A DNA stretch of 64,000 nucleotides from Xanthomonas sp. SI (GCF_014236855.1 NZ_CP051261.1:4278001-4342000); one strand, 5' to 3'. Numbered from the stretch's first letter, positions 38,898-48,707 are shown. A program made the numbers and translations. The notes: generated from the sequence alone by a model not told the origin.

Positions 38898-40031
38898 ATG
38901 CTCGCGCCCGGACGCCCCATGATCGAACCGCAACCGCCAACACTCAGCCAGGACGACCGAGACCCCTCGCGGGTGCGGCTGTCCGGCAGTTGGACGCTGG
39001 CCACCGCGCTGGCGTCGTCGGACGTTCTGCGCACGCTGCCGGCCGGCACCACCGGCATCGACGCCAGCGGCATCGCCCAGCTGGATTCGGCCGGCGTGCT
39101 GCAGCTGATGCGCTACGCCACCCGCAACGGCATCGCCCACGAGGCGCTGAACTTCCGCCACGACCACCAGGCGCTGGTCAGCACCATCGAGGACGTCGCC
39201 GACGACCGCCCCAAGCGCAAGCGCGACTACGGCTTCGCCGCGGCGCTGGAGCGGCTTGGCTATGCGGTACACCACAACGGCAAGGAAATCGTCAACCTGG
39301 TCGGCTTCCTCGGCGAGACCCTGGTCAAGGTGCTGCGCCTGGTGCACGAGCCGCGGCGTTTCCGCCTGACCGCCACCGTGCACCACATGGAACAGGTCGG
39401 GCTGGACGCGGTGCCGCTGGTCGCCCTGCTGTCCTACCTGGTCGGCGCGGTGATCGCGTTCCTGGGTTCGACCATCCTGCGCGACTTCGGCGCCGAGATC
39501 TACGTGGTGGAACTGGTCAGCATCGCCTTCCTGCGCGAGTTCGCGGTGCTGCTGACCGCGATCGTGCTGGCCGGGCGCACCGCCAGCGCGTTCACCGCGC
39601 AGATCGGCGCGATGAAGGCGCGCGAGGAGATCGACGCGATCCAGACCCTGGGTCTGGACCCGATGGACCTGCTGGTGATCCCGCGGCTGGTGGCGCTGCT
39701 GGTGATGCTGCCGCTGCTGACCTTCGTGGCGATGATCGCCGGCCTGGCCGGCGGCGTCACCGTCGGCGCCTTCGACCTGGGCATCCCACCGCAGATGTAC
39801 CTGGCGCGCATGCACGACACCATCCAGTTGCGGCACATGCTGGTAGGGATGTCGAAGGCGCCGATCTTCGCGATCGTGATCGGCCTGATCGGCTGCCTGG
39901 AAGGCCTGCGCGTGGAAGGCACCGCGCAATCGGTCGGCGAGCGCACCACCACCAGCGTGGTGCAGACGATCTCGCTGGTGATCATCATCGACGCGATCGC
40001 CGCGCTGTGGTTCATGAACGTGGGGTGGTGA
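38898..40031 (+). CDS. mlaE: MlaE-family ABC permease with N-terminal STAS domain
   Basis: Permease of an MCE-type lipid transporter between the membranes. The 377-residue product combines a STAS domain (about 10-95, including SGIAQLDSAGVLQLMRYA), the role of MlaB in E. coli, with an MlaE permease domain (about 130-375). The permease signature is visible in GSTILRDFGAEIYVVELVSIAFLREF and AQIGAMKAREEIDAIQTLGLDP. The start ATG at 38898 is the longest; 38919 is an alternative. It heads an operon mlaE-mlaF-mlaD-lipoprotein. A REP-like doublet follows its stop. Confidence 0.9.
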   Translation: MLAPGRPMIEPQPPTLSQDDRDPSRVRLSGSWTLATALASSDVLRTLPAGTTGIDASGIAQLDSAGVLQLMRYATRNGIAHEALNFRHDHQALVSTIEDVADDRPKRKRDYGFAAALERLGYAVHHNGKEIVNLVGFLGETLVKVLRLVHEPRRFRLTATVHHMEQVGLDAVPLVALLSYLVGAVIAFLGSTILRDFGAEIYVVELVSIAFLREFAVLLTAIVLAGRTASAFTAQIGAMKAREEIDAIQTLGLDPMDLLVIPRLVALLVMLPLLTFVAMIAGLAGGVTVGAFDLGIPPQMYLARMHDTIQLRHMLVGMSKAPIFAIVIGLIGCLEGLRVEGTAQSVGERTTTSVVQTISLVIIIDAIAALWFMNVGW

Positions 40032-40032
40032 T

Positions 40033-40147
40033 GGAGCCGGGATTCGAAATTGGGGATTGGGGATTCGTAGAAAGCGGGCGCCGTGCGCTGCCTCGTCGGG
40101 AGCCGTTGCTTTGACCAATCCCGATTCCCCAATCCCGAATCCCGAAT
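40033..40147. repeat. REP-like doublet at the mlaE-mlaF junction
   Basis: Left arm GGAGCCGGGATTCG... (40033-40067) shares the GGAGCCGGGATT terminus of the holC/valS copy. Right arm CCAATCCCGATTCCCCAATC (40115-40134) and AATCCCGAATT. The right arm lies inside the mlaF coding region. Confidence 0.85.
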
Positions 40148-40926
40148 TAGCCATCTCGGTCCGCGGCCTGCTCAACCGTTTCGGCACCCAGACCGTGCAC
40201 GAAGACCTGGACCTGGACGTGCGCCGCGGTGAGATCCTCGGCGTGGTCGGCGGTTCGGGCACCGGCAAGTCGGTGTTGATGCGCAGCATCCTCGGCCTGC
40301 GCGAGCCCGACGCCGGCCACATCCGCGTGCTCGGCGTGGACACCGACTCCAAGCGCCGCGAAGACCGCCTGCACGTGGAGCGCAATACCGGGGTGCTGTT
40401 CCAGGACGGCGCGCTGTTCTCCTCGCTGAGCGTGGGCGAGAACGTGCAGGTGCCGCTGAAGGAGCACTTCGGCGAACTGCCCGACAGTTGGCATTACGAA
40501 CTGGCGCTGCTGAAGGTGAAACTGGCCGGACTGCCGGCCGATGCGATCAACAAGCTGCCCTCGCAGCTGTCCGGCGGCATGCGCAAGCGCGCCGGGCTGG
40601 CGCGCGCGCTGGCGCTGGACCCGCCGCTGCTGTTCCTCGACGAACCCACCGCCGGGCTGGACCCGATCGGCGCGGCCGCCTTCGACCGCCTGATCCGCAC
40701 CCTGCAGGAAGCGCTGGGGCTGACCGTGTTCCTCATCACCCACGACCTGGACACCTTGTACGCTATCTGCGATCGCGTGGCGGTGCTGGCCGACCGCAAG
40801 GTCATCGCCACCGCGCCGCTGGCCGAGATCGAGCAGGTCGACCACCCCTGGATCCAGGACTATTTCCACGGCCCGCGCGCGCGCGCGGCGCGCGACGCCA
40901 AAACCGCCTGGACCGAGACCCACTGA
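40111..40926 (+). CDS. mlaF: MlaF-family ABC transporter ATPase
   Basis: ATPase of the MCE lipid transporter, partner of MlaE. The 271-residue product shows Walker A GGSGTGKSVL (about 37-46), Q-loop FQDGALFSS, the ABC signature LSGGMRKRAG, Walker B LLFLDEPTAGLDP and the switch His in LITHDLD. The start is set at TTG 40111, with GGGAG 8 bases upstream at 40098-40102. This makes the first residues (TNPDSPIPNPE) the translation of a REP-like arm. A further in-frame TTG at 40057 would read through the doublet and is less likely. Confidence 0.9.
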   Translation: MTNPDSPIPNPELAISVRGLLNRFGTQTVHEDLDLDVRRGEILGVVGGSGTGKSVLMRSILGLREPDAGHIRVLGVDTDSKRREDRLHVERNTGVLFQDGALFSSLSVGENVQVPLKEHFGELPDSWHYELALLKVKLAGLPADAINKLPSQLSGGMRKRAGLARALALDPPLLFLDEPTAGLDPIGAAAFDRLIRTLQEALGLTVFLITHDLDTLYAICDRVAVLADRKVIATAPLAEIEQVDHPWIQDYFHGPRARAARDAKTAWTETH

Positions 40927-40929
40927 GCC

Positions 40930-41856
40930 ATGGAAACCAAAGCCAACTACGTCCTGATCGGCGCCTTCACCATCGTGGCCGGGCTGGCCCTGCTGCTGTT
41001 CGGGCTGTGGGCCGCCAAGTATTCGTCCGACCGCACCTGGCAGGAATACCGGGTGGTGTTCCGCGAGGCGGTGACCGGCCTGTCGGTGGGCAGCCCGGTG
41101 CAATACAACGGCATCGCGGTCGGCTCGATCACCGAACTGACCCTGGCGCCGAACGATCCGCGCCAAGTGGTGGCGCGGGTGCGGCTGAACTCGACCACGC
41201 CAATCAAGAGCGACACCCGCGCCAAGCTGGGCATCACCAGCCTGACCGGGCCGTCGATCATCCAGCTCTCCGGCGGCACCCCGGAGGCGCCGTCGCTGAC
41301 CTCCATCGACACCAGCGACGCGCCGATCATCCAGACCACGCCGTCGGCGCTGCAGAACATCACCGACACCGCCAACCGCATCGTCGAGCGCCTGGACGAA
41401 GTGCTCAGCGACCGCAACGTGGCCAGCATCACCGCCACCCTGCACAACCTGGAAACGATCAGCGGCTCGCTGGCCGATCGCGACGAAGGCATGCAATCGC
41501 TGATCCTCAGCGCGCGCGATGCCGCGCGCAATCTCGACGTGACCCTGAAGACCACCAACGGCACTATCCAGCGCCTGGACCAGAACCTGGTACAGCAGCT
41601 GCCGCCGATCCTGGACAAGCTGGAAAGCACGCTGAGCAAGCTCGATTCGGCCTCCGGCAATGCCGACAAGATCCTGGGCGAGAACCGCGCGGCGATCAAC
41701 AGCTTCGCCAACGACGGCCTGGGCCAGCTCGGCCCGACCCTGACCGAACTGCGCGGGCTGATCCGCGACCTGCGCCGGGTCAGCGACCGCCTGGACAACA
41801 ACCCCGCGCGCTACCTGCTCGGCCGCGACGCCCCGAAGGAGTTCAAACCCAAATGA
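40930..41856 (+). CDS. mlaD: MlaD-family MCE lipid-binding protein
   Basis: Membrane-anchored periplasmic MCE protein that forms a hexameric ring for phospholipid passage. The 308-residue product has one N-terminal membrane helix (about 7-28), then an MCE domain (about 38-118, YRVVFREAVTGLSVGSPVQYNGIAVG). A long helical region follows with heptad-like repeats (LDQNLVQQLPPILDKLESTLSKL), longer than in E. coli MlaD (183 residues), as in PqiB or LetB-like and Mycobacterium Mce proteins. It starts 3 bp after mlaF. Confidence 0.92.
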   Translation: METKANYVLIGAFTIVAGLALLLFGLWAAKYSSDRTWQEYRVVFREAVTGLSVGSPVQYNGIAVGSITELTLAPNDPRQVVARVRLNSTTPIKSDTRAKLGITSLTGPSIIQLSGGTPEAPSLTSIDTSDAPIIQTTPSALQNITDTANRIVERLDEVLSDRNVASITATLHNLETISGSLADRDEGMQSLILSARDAARNLDVTLKTTNGTIQRLDQNLVQQLPPILDKLESTLSKLDSASGNADKILGENRAAINSFANDGLGQLGPTLTELRGLIRDLRRVSDRLDNNPARYLLGRDAPKEFKPK

Positions 41857-42530
41857 AGCCGACGCGCGCCCTCCTGCTGCTCGCCGTCCCGGCCCTGCTG
41901 CTCGCTGCCGGCTGCTCCGCGCTGACCGGCGGCAGCAAGGATCCGGTGACGATCTACGCGCCCAACGTGCGCGTCGCGCCGGATCCGTCATGGCCGCAGG
42001 TGACCTGGCAGCTGGCGATCGCCAAACCCAGTGCCGCGCGGGTGGTCGACAGCCCGCGCATCGCGGTGCGCCCCACCCCGGGCGAACTGCAGGTCTACAG
42101 CGGCGTCAGCTGGGCGCAGCCGGCCACCGACATGCTGGAGGACACCCTGGTCCGCGCGTTCGAGGATTCCGGCCGCATCCCCGGCGTGGCCCGGCTCGGC
42201 ACCGGCATCCGCGCCGACTACAAGCTGTTGCTGGATCTACGCCGCTTCGAATCCGACTACGCCGGCCACGACGTGCCCTCGGCCACGATCGAACTCAACG
42301 CCAAGTTGCTGTACACGCCCGACCAGCGCGTGGTCGCCTCGCGCACCTTCCTCGCCGCGCAACCGGCGGCCAGCACCGCACAGGCGCAGGTCGCCGACGC
42401 CTTCAGCCAGGCGCTGTCGCAGGTGACCGGCGACGTGGTCGGCTGGACCCTGCAGCAGGGCCAGGCCGATGCGGCCACGGCCATGGCGCCGGTGCCGGTG
42501 CCGAAGGTCGCACCGGCACCGCGCCGCTGA
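41853..42530 (+). CDS. ABC-type transport auxiliary lipoprotein (PqiC-like, DUF330)
   Basis: Outer-membrane lipoprotein expected to receive lipid from the MlaD-like protein or anchor it. The 225-residue product has a signal peptide with lipobox LAAGC at Cys21. The mature part fits the ABC transporter auxiliary component family, with IYAPNVRVAP, W-rich QVTWQLAIAKP and GRIPGVARLGTGIRADYKLLLDLRRFE segments. ATG at 41853 overlaps the mlaD stop as ATGA. It stands where classical operons have mlaC, so the system is a hybrid of Mla and Pqi types. Confidence 0.85.
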   Translation: MKPTRALLLLAVPALLLAAGCSALTGGSKDPVTIYAPNVRVAPDPSWPQVTWQLAIAKPSAARVVDSPRIAVRPTPGELQVYSGVSWAQPATDMLEDTLVRAFEDSGRIPGVARLGTGIRADYKLLLDLRRFESDYAGHDVPSATIELNAKLLYTPDQRVVASRTFLAAQPAASTAQAQVADAFSQALSQVTGDVVGWTLQQGQADAATAMAPVPVPKVAPAPRR

Positions 42531-42536
42531 CCCAAA

Positions 42537-42870
42537 GCCCTTCTCCCACCGGCGACCGAAGGAAGTCCCGTGGGAGAGAGGGGTTGGGGCGAGGGTGCGG
42601 CGCGTAGCATCTCGCTGAGTTTGGGTGCACGAGGCTCCGCACGTACCCTCATCCGCCCCTGCGGGGCACCTTCTCCCGATGGGAGAAGGAAGCTCGACCT
42701 GCGCGGCCTGAGACGCTGGCTTAAGCCCCTCTCCCCCCGGGAGAGGGGTTGGGGTGAGGGTACGGCGCGAAGCGACTCGCTGAGTTTGGGTGCGCGAGGC
42801 TTCGCCCGTACCCTCATCCGCCCCTGCGGGGCACCTTCCCCCAAAAAGGGGGCCATGGTCCCGATGGGAG
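42537..42870. repeat. Second cluster of the 149-bp type intergenic repeats
   Basis: Units start with ACCCTCATCC at 42645 and 42810, spacing 165 bp, preceded by a partial unit. The last unit carries the same GGGGGCCATGGTCCC variant as the end of the 15117-15490 array. The cluster fills the gap between the convergent lipoprotein and alkB genes. Confidence 0.85.
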
Positions 42871-42888
42871 AAGGGAATTCGTGGCCGC

Positions 42889-43470
42889 TTACGCTGCGGC
42901 GATCTTCCGAAACGTCAGATTGATCCGCTCGCCGACCGGCTTCGCGGTCCGCGGCAAGGCATGCCGGTACAGGCGCTGGGTCTCCCCGCCCATCAACAGC
43001 AAGCCACCGGCGCTCAGTTCCAGCGCCTGGCGCAGCGCCGGCTCCTGGCGATGGCGCAGCACGAAGCGGCGCGTGGCGCCCAGGCTCAGCGAGGCGATCA
43101 GCGGACGCGGCCCCAGTTCCCTCTCATCGTCGCTGTGCCAGCCCATCGCGTCGCGGCCGTCGCGGTAGCGGTTGGCCAGCACGCTGTTGAACGCCACTCC
43201 GGTTTCCGCCGCCAGCCGTTCGCGCAACGGCTGCAACGCTGGCGGCCATGGATGCGGCGCGAAGCGGGTGCCGGAATAGCGGTAGCTCGCCCCCGGGTCG
43301 CCGATCCAGCAGCTCAGCCGCGGCGAATCGACCATCCGCCCGAACAGGCGGATGCGGTGCACCTCCCACTCCACCCCGGCCAGCAAGTGCGCCAACAGCG
43401 CCGCCGCCTCGGCCGGGGCGAGCCAGCCGGGCAGCCAGCGGACGTCGGCGCCGGACAGATCGAGTTGCAT
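42889..43470 (-). CDS. alkB: AlkB-like Fe(II)/2-oxoglutarate-dependent DNA repair dioxygenase
   Basis: Oxidative demethylase for N1-methyladenine and N3-methylcytosine. The 193-residue product has the 2-oxoglutarate/iron set: His112 and Asp114 (GWHSDDE), His170 (LYRHALPRT), and Arg182/Arg188 (ERINLTFR). The NxVLANxYRDGRDAMGWH segment resembles ALKBH2/3-type proteins more than E. coli AlkB. It ends close to the intergenic repeat cluster and is divergent from the ETF-QO gene. Confidence 0.92.
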   Translation of the reverse strand: MQLDLSGADVRWLPGWLAPAEAAALLAHLLAGVEWEVHRIRLFGRMVDSPRLSCWIGDPGASYRYSGTRFAPHPWPPALQPLRERLAAETGVAFNSVLANRYRDGRDAMGWHSDDERELGPRPLIASLSLGATRRFVLRHRQEPALRQALELSAGGLLLMGGETQRLYRHALPRTAKPVGERINLTFRKIAAA

Positions 43471-43583
43471 CGCGCCACGCTAGCATGCCTGCCCTCACCA
43501 TACGCCAGCGTGCGGAATTTGCCCCGTCACGCACAAAGCCTGAAAATGCAGACAGCCAGATCGAGCCAACGGGAGCGGACCAG

Positions 43584-45227
43584 ATGACGGAATTGGAGGG
43601 CGGCGCCAGCGCGCCGGAGCCAGTGGAACGCGACGTCATGGAATACGACGTGGTCACCGTCGGCGCGGGCCCGGCCGGGCTGGCGTTCGCGATCCGGCTC
43701 AAGCAGCTCAACCCCGACATCTCGGTCTGCGTGATCGAGAAGGCCAGCACGGTCGGTGCGCAGATCCTGTCCGGCGCGGTGATCGAACCGGCGCCGCTCG
43801 ACGCGCTGCTGCCCGGCTGGCGCGACGCCCCGCCGCCGATCTGCGTGCCCGCCGGCGAAGACGAATTCTGGCACCTGAGCAAGGACGGCGGGCGCAAGTT
43901 CCCGATCGTGCCGCCGGGCATGCGCAACCACGGCAACTTCATCGTCAGCCTCGGCGCACTGTGCGCGTGGCTGGCGCCGCAGGCCGAAGCGTTGGGCGTG
44001 GAAATCTATCCTGGCTTCGCCGCCGCCGAAACCCTGCATGCCGACGACGGCACCGTGCTCGGCGTGCGCATCGGCGACATGGGCGTGGCCAAGGACGGTT
44101 CGCACAAGCCCGGCTACACCCCCGGCATCGATATCCGCGCCAAGGTCACGGTGCTGGCCGAAGGCGCGCGCGGGCATCTGACCAAGCGCCTGGTCAAGCG
44201 TTTCGCGCTGGACGCCGACAGCGACCCGCAGGCCTATTCGATCGGCATCAAGGAACTGTGGCAGTTGCCGGAAGGCCGCGTGGTGCCCGGCAAGATCGTG
44301 CATACCCTGGGCTGGCCGGCCGACAACGCCACCTATGCCGGCAGCTTCCTGTATCACCTGGAGAACAACCAGGTGGCGCTGGGCTACGTCAGCGGCCTGG
44401 ATTACCACGATCCCGAATACCGGCCGTGGGAAGCGTTCCAGCAGTGGAAGAACCACCCGCTGATCAAGCCGCTGCTGGAAGGCGGCACCATCCTGTCGGC
44501 CGGCGCCCGCGCCATCGCCAGCGGCGGCTGGCAATCGTTGCCGAAGGTGGAGATGCCCGGCGCGCTGCTGATCGGCGACACCGCCGGCCTGCTCAACGTG
44601 CCCAAGATCAAGGGCACCCACCAGGCGATCCGCAGCGGCATGCTCGCCGCCGAACACCTGGCTGCCGGCACGGCGCTGAACCCGGCAGGGTTCGACGCCA
44701 AGCTGCGCGGTTCGGAGGTCATGGCCGAGCTGCGCCAGGTGCGCAACATCAAGCCCGGTTTCAAGAAGGGCATGTGGTTCGGCCTGCTCAACGGCGCCTG
44801 GGAGACCCTGGTCAAGGGCGCCTCGCCGTGGACGTTGAAGGTGACCGCCGACTGGTCGTCGCTGGACCGGCTGGGCGAACACGAACAGCCCAAGCGCGAC
44901 TACGTGCAGCGCGAACTTGCGCCGCGCGACCGCCTGCAGGGCGTGTACTTCGCCGCCACCGAACACGACGAGGACCAGCCCGTGCACCTGCAGGTGCTGG
45001 ACCCGCAGATCTGCGTGACCCGCTGCACCGAGGAATACGGCAACCCCTGCACCCGCTTCTGCCCCGCCGCGGTGTACGAGATCGTCGACGACGCGGCCGG
45101 CAAGCGCCTGCAGATCAACGCCGCCAACTGCGTGCACTGCAAGACCTGCGACATCAAGGACCCTTACGAAATCATCAACTGGGTCACCCCGGAAGGCGGC
45201 TCCGGGCCGAACTACCAGAACCTGTGA
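43584..45227 (+). CDS. Electron transfer flavoprotein-ubiquinone oxidoreductase (ETF-QO)
   Basis: Membrane-associated FAD and 4Fe-4S enzyme passing electrons from ETF to ubiquinone. The 547-residue product starts at the ATG at 43584 with GGGAGCGG upstream. A dinucleotide-binding GAGPAGLAFAIRL motif is at about 31-43. The C-terminal ferredoxin-like region has Cys residues in VTRCTEEYGNPCTRFCP and NCVHCKTCDIKDP. The ETF subunits are encoded 10 kb away at 55420-57122. The WbsX-type gene overlaps its stop. Confidence 0.95.
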   Translation: MTELEGGASAPEPVERDVMEYDVVTVGAGPAGLAFAIRLKQLNPDISVCVIEKASTVGAQILSGAVIEPAPLDALLPGWRDAPPPICVPAGEDEFWHLSKDGGRKFPIVPPGMRNHGNFIVSLGALCAWLAPQAEALGVEIYPGFAAAETLHADDGTVLGVRIGDMGVAKDGSHKPGYTPGIDIRAKVTVLAEGARGHLTKRLVKRFALDADSDPQAYSIGIKELWQLPEGRVVPGKIVHTLGWPADNATYAGSFLYHLENNQVALGYVSGLDYHDPEYRPWEAFQQWKNHPLIKPLLEGGTILSAGARAIASGGWQSLPKVEMPGALLIGDTAGLLNVPKIKGTHQAIRSGMLAAEHLAAGTALNPAGFDAKLRGSEVMAELRQVRNIKPGFKKGMWFGLLNGAWETLVKGASPWTLKVTADWSSLDRLGEHEQPKRDYVQRELAPRDRLQGVYFAATEHDEDQPVHLQVLDPQICVTRCTEEYGNPCTRFCPAAVYEIVDDAAGKRLQINAANCVHCKTCDIKDPYEIINWVTPEGGSGPNYQNL

Positions 45228-47302
45228 GCCCTCCTGCCCTGCTCCCGCGGACCAAAACCTCGCTCTATCTGGCGCTGCGCGCCGCGTTCCGTGCGCTGCC
45301 GCTTTCGCAAGGCTATCGCGACCGATTACGCGCGCGCTTCCTTGCGCGCTTTTCAAGCATCGTGCCTCCACCCCCACGCGGCCAACTGGCGCAAGGCCAG
45401 ATGGAGCGCAGGCCGCGGGTGCGGGCCGACGAACGCGCCATCGGCCATGTCCCGCACCGTTCCGCCGCATTGCCCGAACCGATGCCTGCCACCCTGGTGG
45501 CGTTCTACTTGCCCCAGTTCCATCCGATCCCGGAAAACGATGCATGGTGGGGCGCAGGCTTTACCGAATGGCGCAACGTCACCCGCGCGTTGCCGCAATT
45601 CGAAGGCCATGTACAGCCCCGCCTGCCCGCCGACCTGGGGTTCTACGACCTGCGCAATGCCGAGAGCATGCGGCAGCAAGTGGCATTGGCGAAGGAATAC
45701 GGCATCGGCGCGTTCTGCTTCTACTTCTACTGGTTCGGCGGCAAGACCTTGCTGGAGACGCCGCTGCGCCAGTGGCTGAGCGACCCTTCGCTGGATCTGC
45801 CGTTCTGCCTGTGCTGGGCGAACGAGCAATGGTCGCGGCGCTGGGACGGCCGCGACGGCGATGTGCTGATGGCACAGGCGCATAGCGAACAGGACGATCT
45901 GGCCTTCATCGCGCATGTCGCCGATTATCTGCGCGACCCGCGCTGCCTGCGCGTGGACGGCCGGCCGATGCTGCTGGTGTACCGGCCGCACTTGCTGCCG
46001 GAACCTAAAGCGACCGCGACGCGCTGGCGCGACTGGTGCCGGCAGCACGGGATCGGCGAGATCCACCTCGCCTACGTGCAGGGTTTCGAACGACCGGACC
46101 CGCGCAGCATCGGTTTCGACGCCGCGGTCGAGTTTCCGCCGAACATGAGCAATCCCACGTCGCTGGCGGCGACGCAATGCTTGCTGGATCCCGAGTACCG
46201 CGGGACGGTGCTGGACTGGCGCGAGCTAGCGACGGAAGTCGGCACCCGCGCATTGCCCGAGTACCTGCTCTATCCAGGCGTCAACCCGGGCTGGGACAAC
46301 GAGCCGCGACGCCCCGGTGCCGGCCGCGTCTATCTGCATGCTTCGCCGCGCGGCTACGAAGACTGGCTGCGCACCACCATCCACGATCGGCTGCAGCAGC
46401 GCAGCGTCGAGCAGCGCCTGGTGTTCATCAATGCCTGGAACGAGTGGGCCGAAGGCGCCGTGCTGGAACCCGATGTGCGCCTGGGCCATGCCTACCTGGA
46501 TGCGACCCGCAAGGCGCTGTGGCCGGCGCGCGTACGCAATCCGGCGCAGCCGCCGTGGGCGATCGTGCACGCCTGGTATCCCGACGTCCTCGAGGAAATA
46601 CTGTGCTGCCTCGCCGCTACACGGCTGCCGTGGCGTTTGCTGGTGACCACATCGGCCGAACAGGCGGATGCGGTGCAGGCGCAGCTGCGCGCGTATTCGC
46701 TGCCCTATGAAGTGATGGTGCTGGAAAACCGTGGCCGCGACATCTTGCCGTTCCTGCATGCCGCCGAGCGCCTGCTCGACGAGGGCGTGGACGTGGCGCT
46801 GAAACTGCATACCAAATGCAGCACGCATCTGGACAATGGCGATGCCTGGCGCACCGAACTGCTGCAACGGCTGACCGGGACCGACCGTGCCGCGCGGATC
46901 CTGCAGGCCTTCGCGGCGGACGCCTCGCTCGGCCTCGTCGCCCCGGAAGGGCACTTGCTGCCGCTCGACGAATACTGGGGCGGCAACCGCGCGGCCGCCG
47001 ACTATCTGTTGCGCCGTGCAGGTCGCTGCGAGCAACCGCTCGACGACGCGCGCTTCATCTCCGGCAGCATGTTCTGGGTCCGGCTGGATGCGCTGCGGCC
47101 GCTGCTGGACAGTGGCCTGTGCCCATCGGAGTTCGAGACCGAACAGGGCCAGATCGACGGCACCCTGGCGCATGCAGTGGAGCGGCTGGCGGCACCGCTG
47201 GCCGCCCATGCCGGTTATCGCGTGGTCGATGCCGCCGAACTGCTCGGCCTGGCACCGAGCGCAGTGTCCGGCCACTACGCTTACGCGCGGCGCGGCGCCT
47301 GA
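45224..47302 (+). CDS. WbsX-type glycosyltransferase-like protein with rhamnan-synthesis F (RgpF-like) domain
   Basis: Predicted cytoplasmic protein in O-antigen or rhamnan synthesis. The 692-residue product has an N-terminal region common in this family (ALRAAFRALPLSQGYRDRL, about 17-35), a WbsX domain (about 88-430; FYLPQFHPIPENDAWWGAGFTEW at its start, NAWNEWAEGAVLEPD at its end) and a C-terminal RgpF-like domain (about 445-680; LHTKCSTHLDNGDAWR, and a DARFISGSMFWVR segment). GTG start at 45224 overlaps the ETF-QO stop as GTGA. The only other candidate start is an internal ATG near 45402, which would lose conserved sequence. The sugar transferred is not known; rhamnose is plausible because of rmlBACD nearby. 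Confidence 0.85.
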   Translation: MSPPALLPRTKTSLYLALRAAFRALPLSQGYRDRLRARFLARFSSIVPPPPRGQLAQGQMERRPRVRADERAIGHVPHRSAALPEPMPATLVAFYLPQFHPIPENDAWWGAGFTEWRNVTRALPQFEGHVQPRLPADLGFYDLRNAESMRQQVALAKEYGIGAFCFYFYWFGGKTLLETPLRQWLSDPSLDLPFCLCWANEQWSRRWDGRDGDVLMAQAHSEQDDLAFIAHVADYLRDPRCLRVDGRPMLLVYRPHLLPEPKATATRWRDWCRQHGIGEIHLAYVQGFERPDPRSIGFDAAVEFPPNMSNPTSLAATQCLLDPEYRGTVLDWRELATEVGTRALPEYLLYPGVNPGWDNEPRRPGAGRVYLHASPRGYEDWLRTTIHDRLQQRSVEQRLVFINAWNEWAEGAVLEPDVRLGHAYLDATRKALWPARVRNPAQPPWAIVHAWYPDVLEEILCCLAATRLPWRLLVTTSAEQADAVQAQLRAYSLPYEVMVLENRGRDILPFLHAAERLLDEGVDVALKLHTKCSTHLDNGDAWRTELLQRLTGTDRAARILQAFAADASLGLVAPEGHLLPLDEYWGGNRAAADYLLRRAGRCEQPLDDARFISGSMFWVRLDALRPLLDSGLCPSEFETEQGQIDGTLAHAVERLAAPLAAHAGYRVVDAAELLGLAPSAVSGHYAYARRGA

Positions 47303-47323
47303 TCGGGAACCTCGCGCGCAACG

Positions 47324-47968
<645 letters not shown>

Positions 47969-47969
47969 G

Positions 47970-48707
47970 TCAGGCGTCCTTCTGGCGCAGGGTGCGCTGT
48001 TCGATGCGTTTCTCGGGATGCGGGTTGTGCACGATGCGGTCGACGTAGATGCCAGGCAGGTGCACCTGGTCCGGATCGATGCTGCCGGTGTCGACGAGTT
48101 GCTCGACCTCGGCGATGCAGACCTTGCCGGCCATCGCGCAGGCCGGGTTGAAGTTGCGCGCGGTCTTGCGGAACACCAGGTTGCCGGCCGCATCGGCCTT
48201 CCACGCCTTGACCAGCGCCACGTCGGCCTGCAGCGCGGTTTCCAGCACGTAGTGCTTGCCGTCGAATTCGCGCGTCTCCTTGCCCTCGGCGACGATGGTG
48301 CCGTAGCCGGTGGCGGTGAAGAACGCGGGAATGCCGGCGCCGCCGGCACGCAGGCGTTCGGCCAGCGTGCCCTGCGGGTTGAACTCCAGCTCCAGCTCGC
48401 CGGCCAGGTACTGGCGCTCGAATTCCTTGTTCTCGCCGACGTAGGACGAGATCATCTTGCGGATCTGCCGGGTCGCCAGCAGTTGGCCCAGGCCGAAGCC
48501 ATCAACGCCGGCGTTGTTGGAGATCACGGTCAGGCCGGTCACCGCACTGTCGCGCAGCGCGGCGATCAAAGCCTCGGGGATGCCGCACAGGCCGAACCCG
48601 CCGACCGCCAGGGTCTGGCCATCGCCCACCACGTCGGCCAGCGCCGTGGCCGCGTCGGGGAAAAGCTTGCCGCGCCGTCCGGTCGCCCGGGTAGAGGTGT
48701 CGCCCAT
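47970..48707 (-). CDS. scoA: 3-oxoacid CoA-transferase subunit A
   Basis: Alpha subunit of the same CoA-transferase. The 245-residue product carries the [13 protein letters not shown] motif (about 35-47) and the [12 protein letters not shown] segment, then [25 protein letters not shown], all typical of succinyl-CoA:3-ketoacid transferase A chains. The start is the ATG at 48707; the longer open frame upstream is not supported. Divergent from xanA with 134 bp between them. Confidence 0.92.
   Translation of the reverse strand: MGDTSTRATGRRGKLFPDAATALADVVGDGQTLAVGGFGLCGIPEALIAALRDSAVTGLTVISNNAGVDGFGLGQLLATRQIRKMISSYVGENKEFERQYLAGELELEFNPQGTLAERLRAGGAGIPAFFTATGYGTIVAEGKETREFDGKHYVLETALQADVALVKAWKADAAGNLVFRKTARNFNPACAMAGKVCIAEVEQLVDTGSIDPDQVHLPGIYVDRIVHNPHPEKRIEQRTLRQKDA

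Noticed and set aside
40057..40110. Longer MlaF N-terminus starting at TTG 40057
   Set aside because: It would translate the loop and part of the left arm of the doublet and has no ribosome binding site, whereas TTG 40111 has GGGAG at the right distance.
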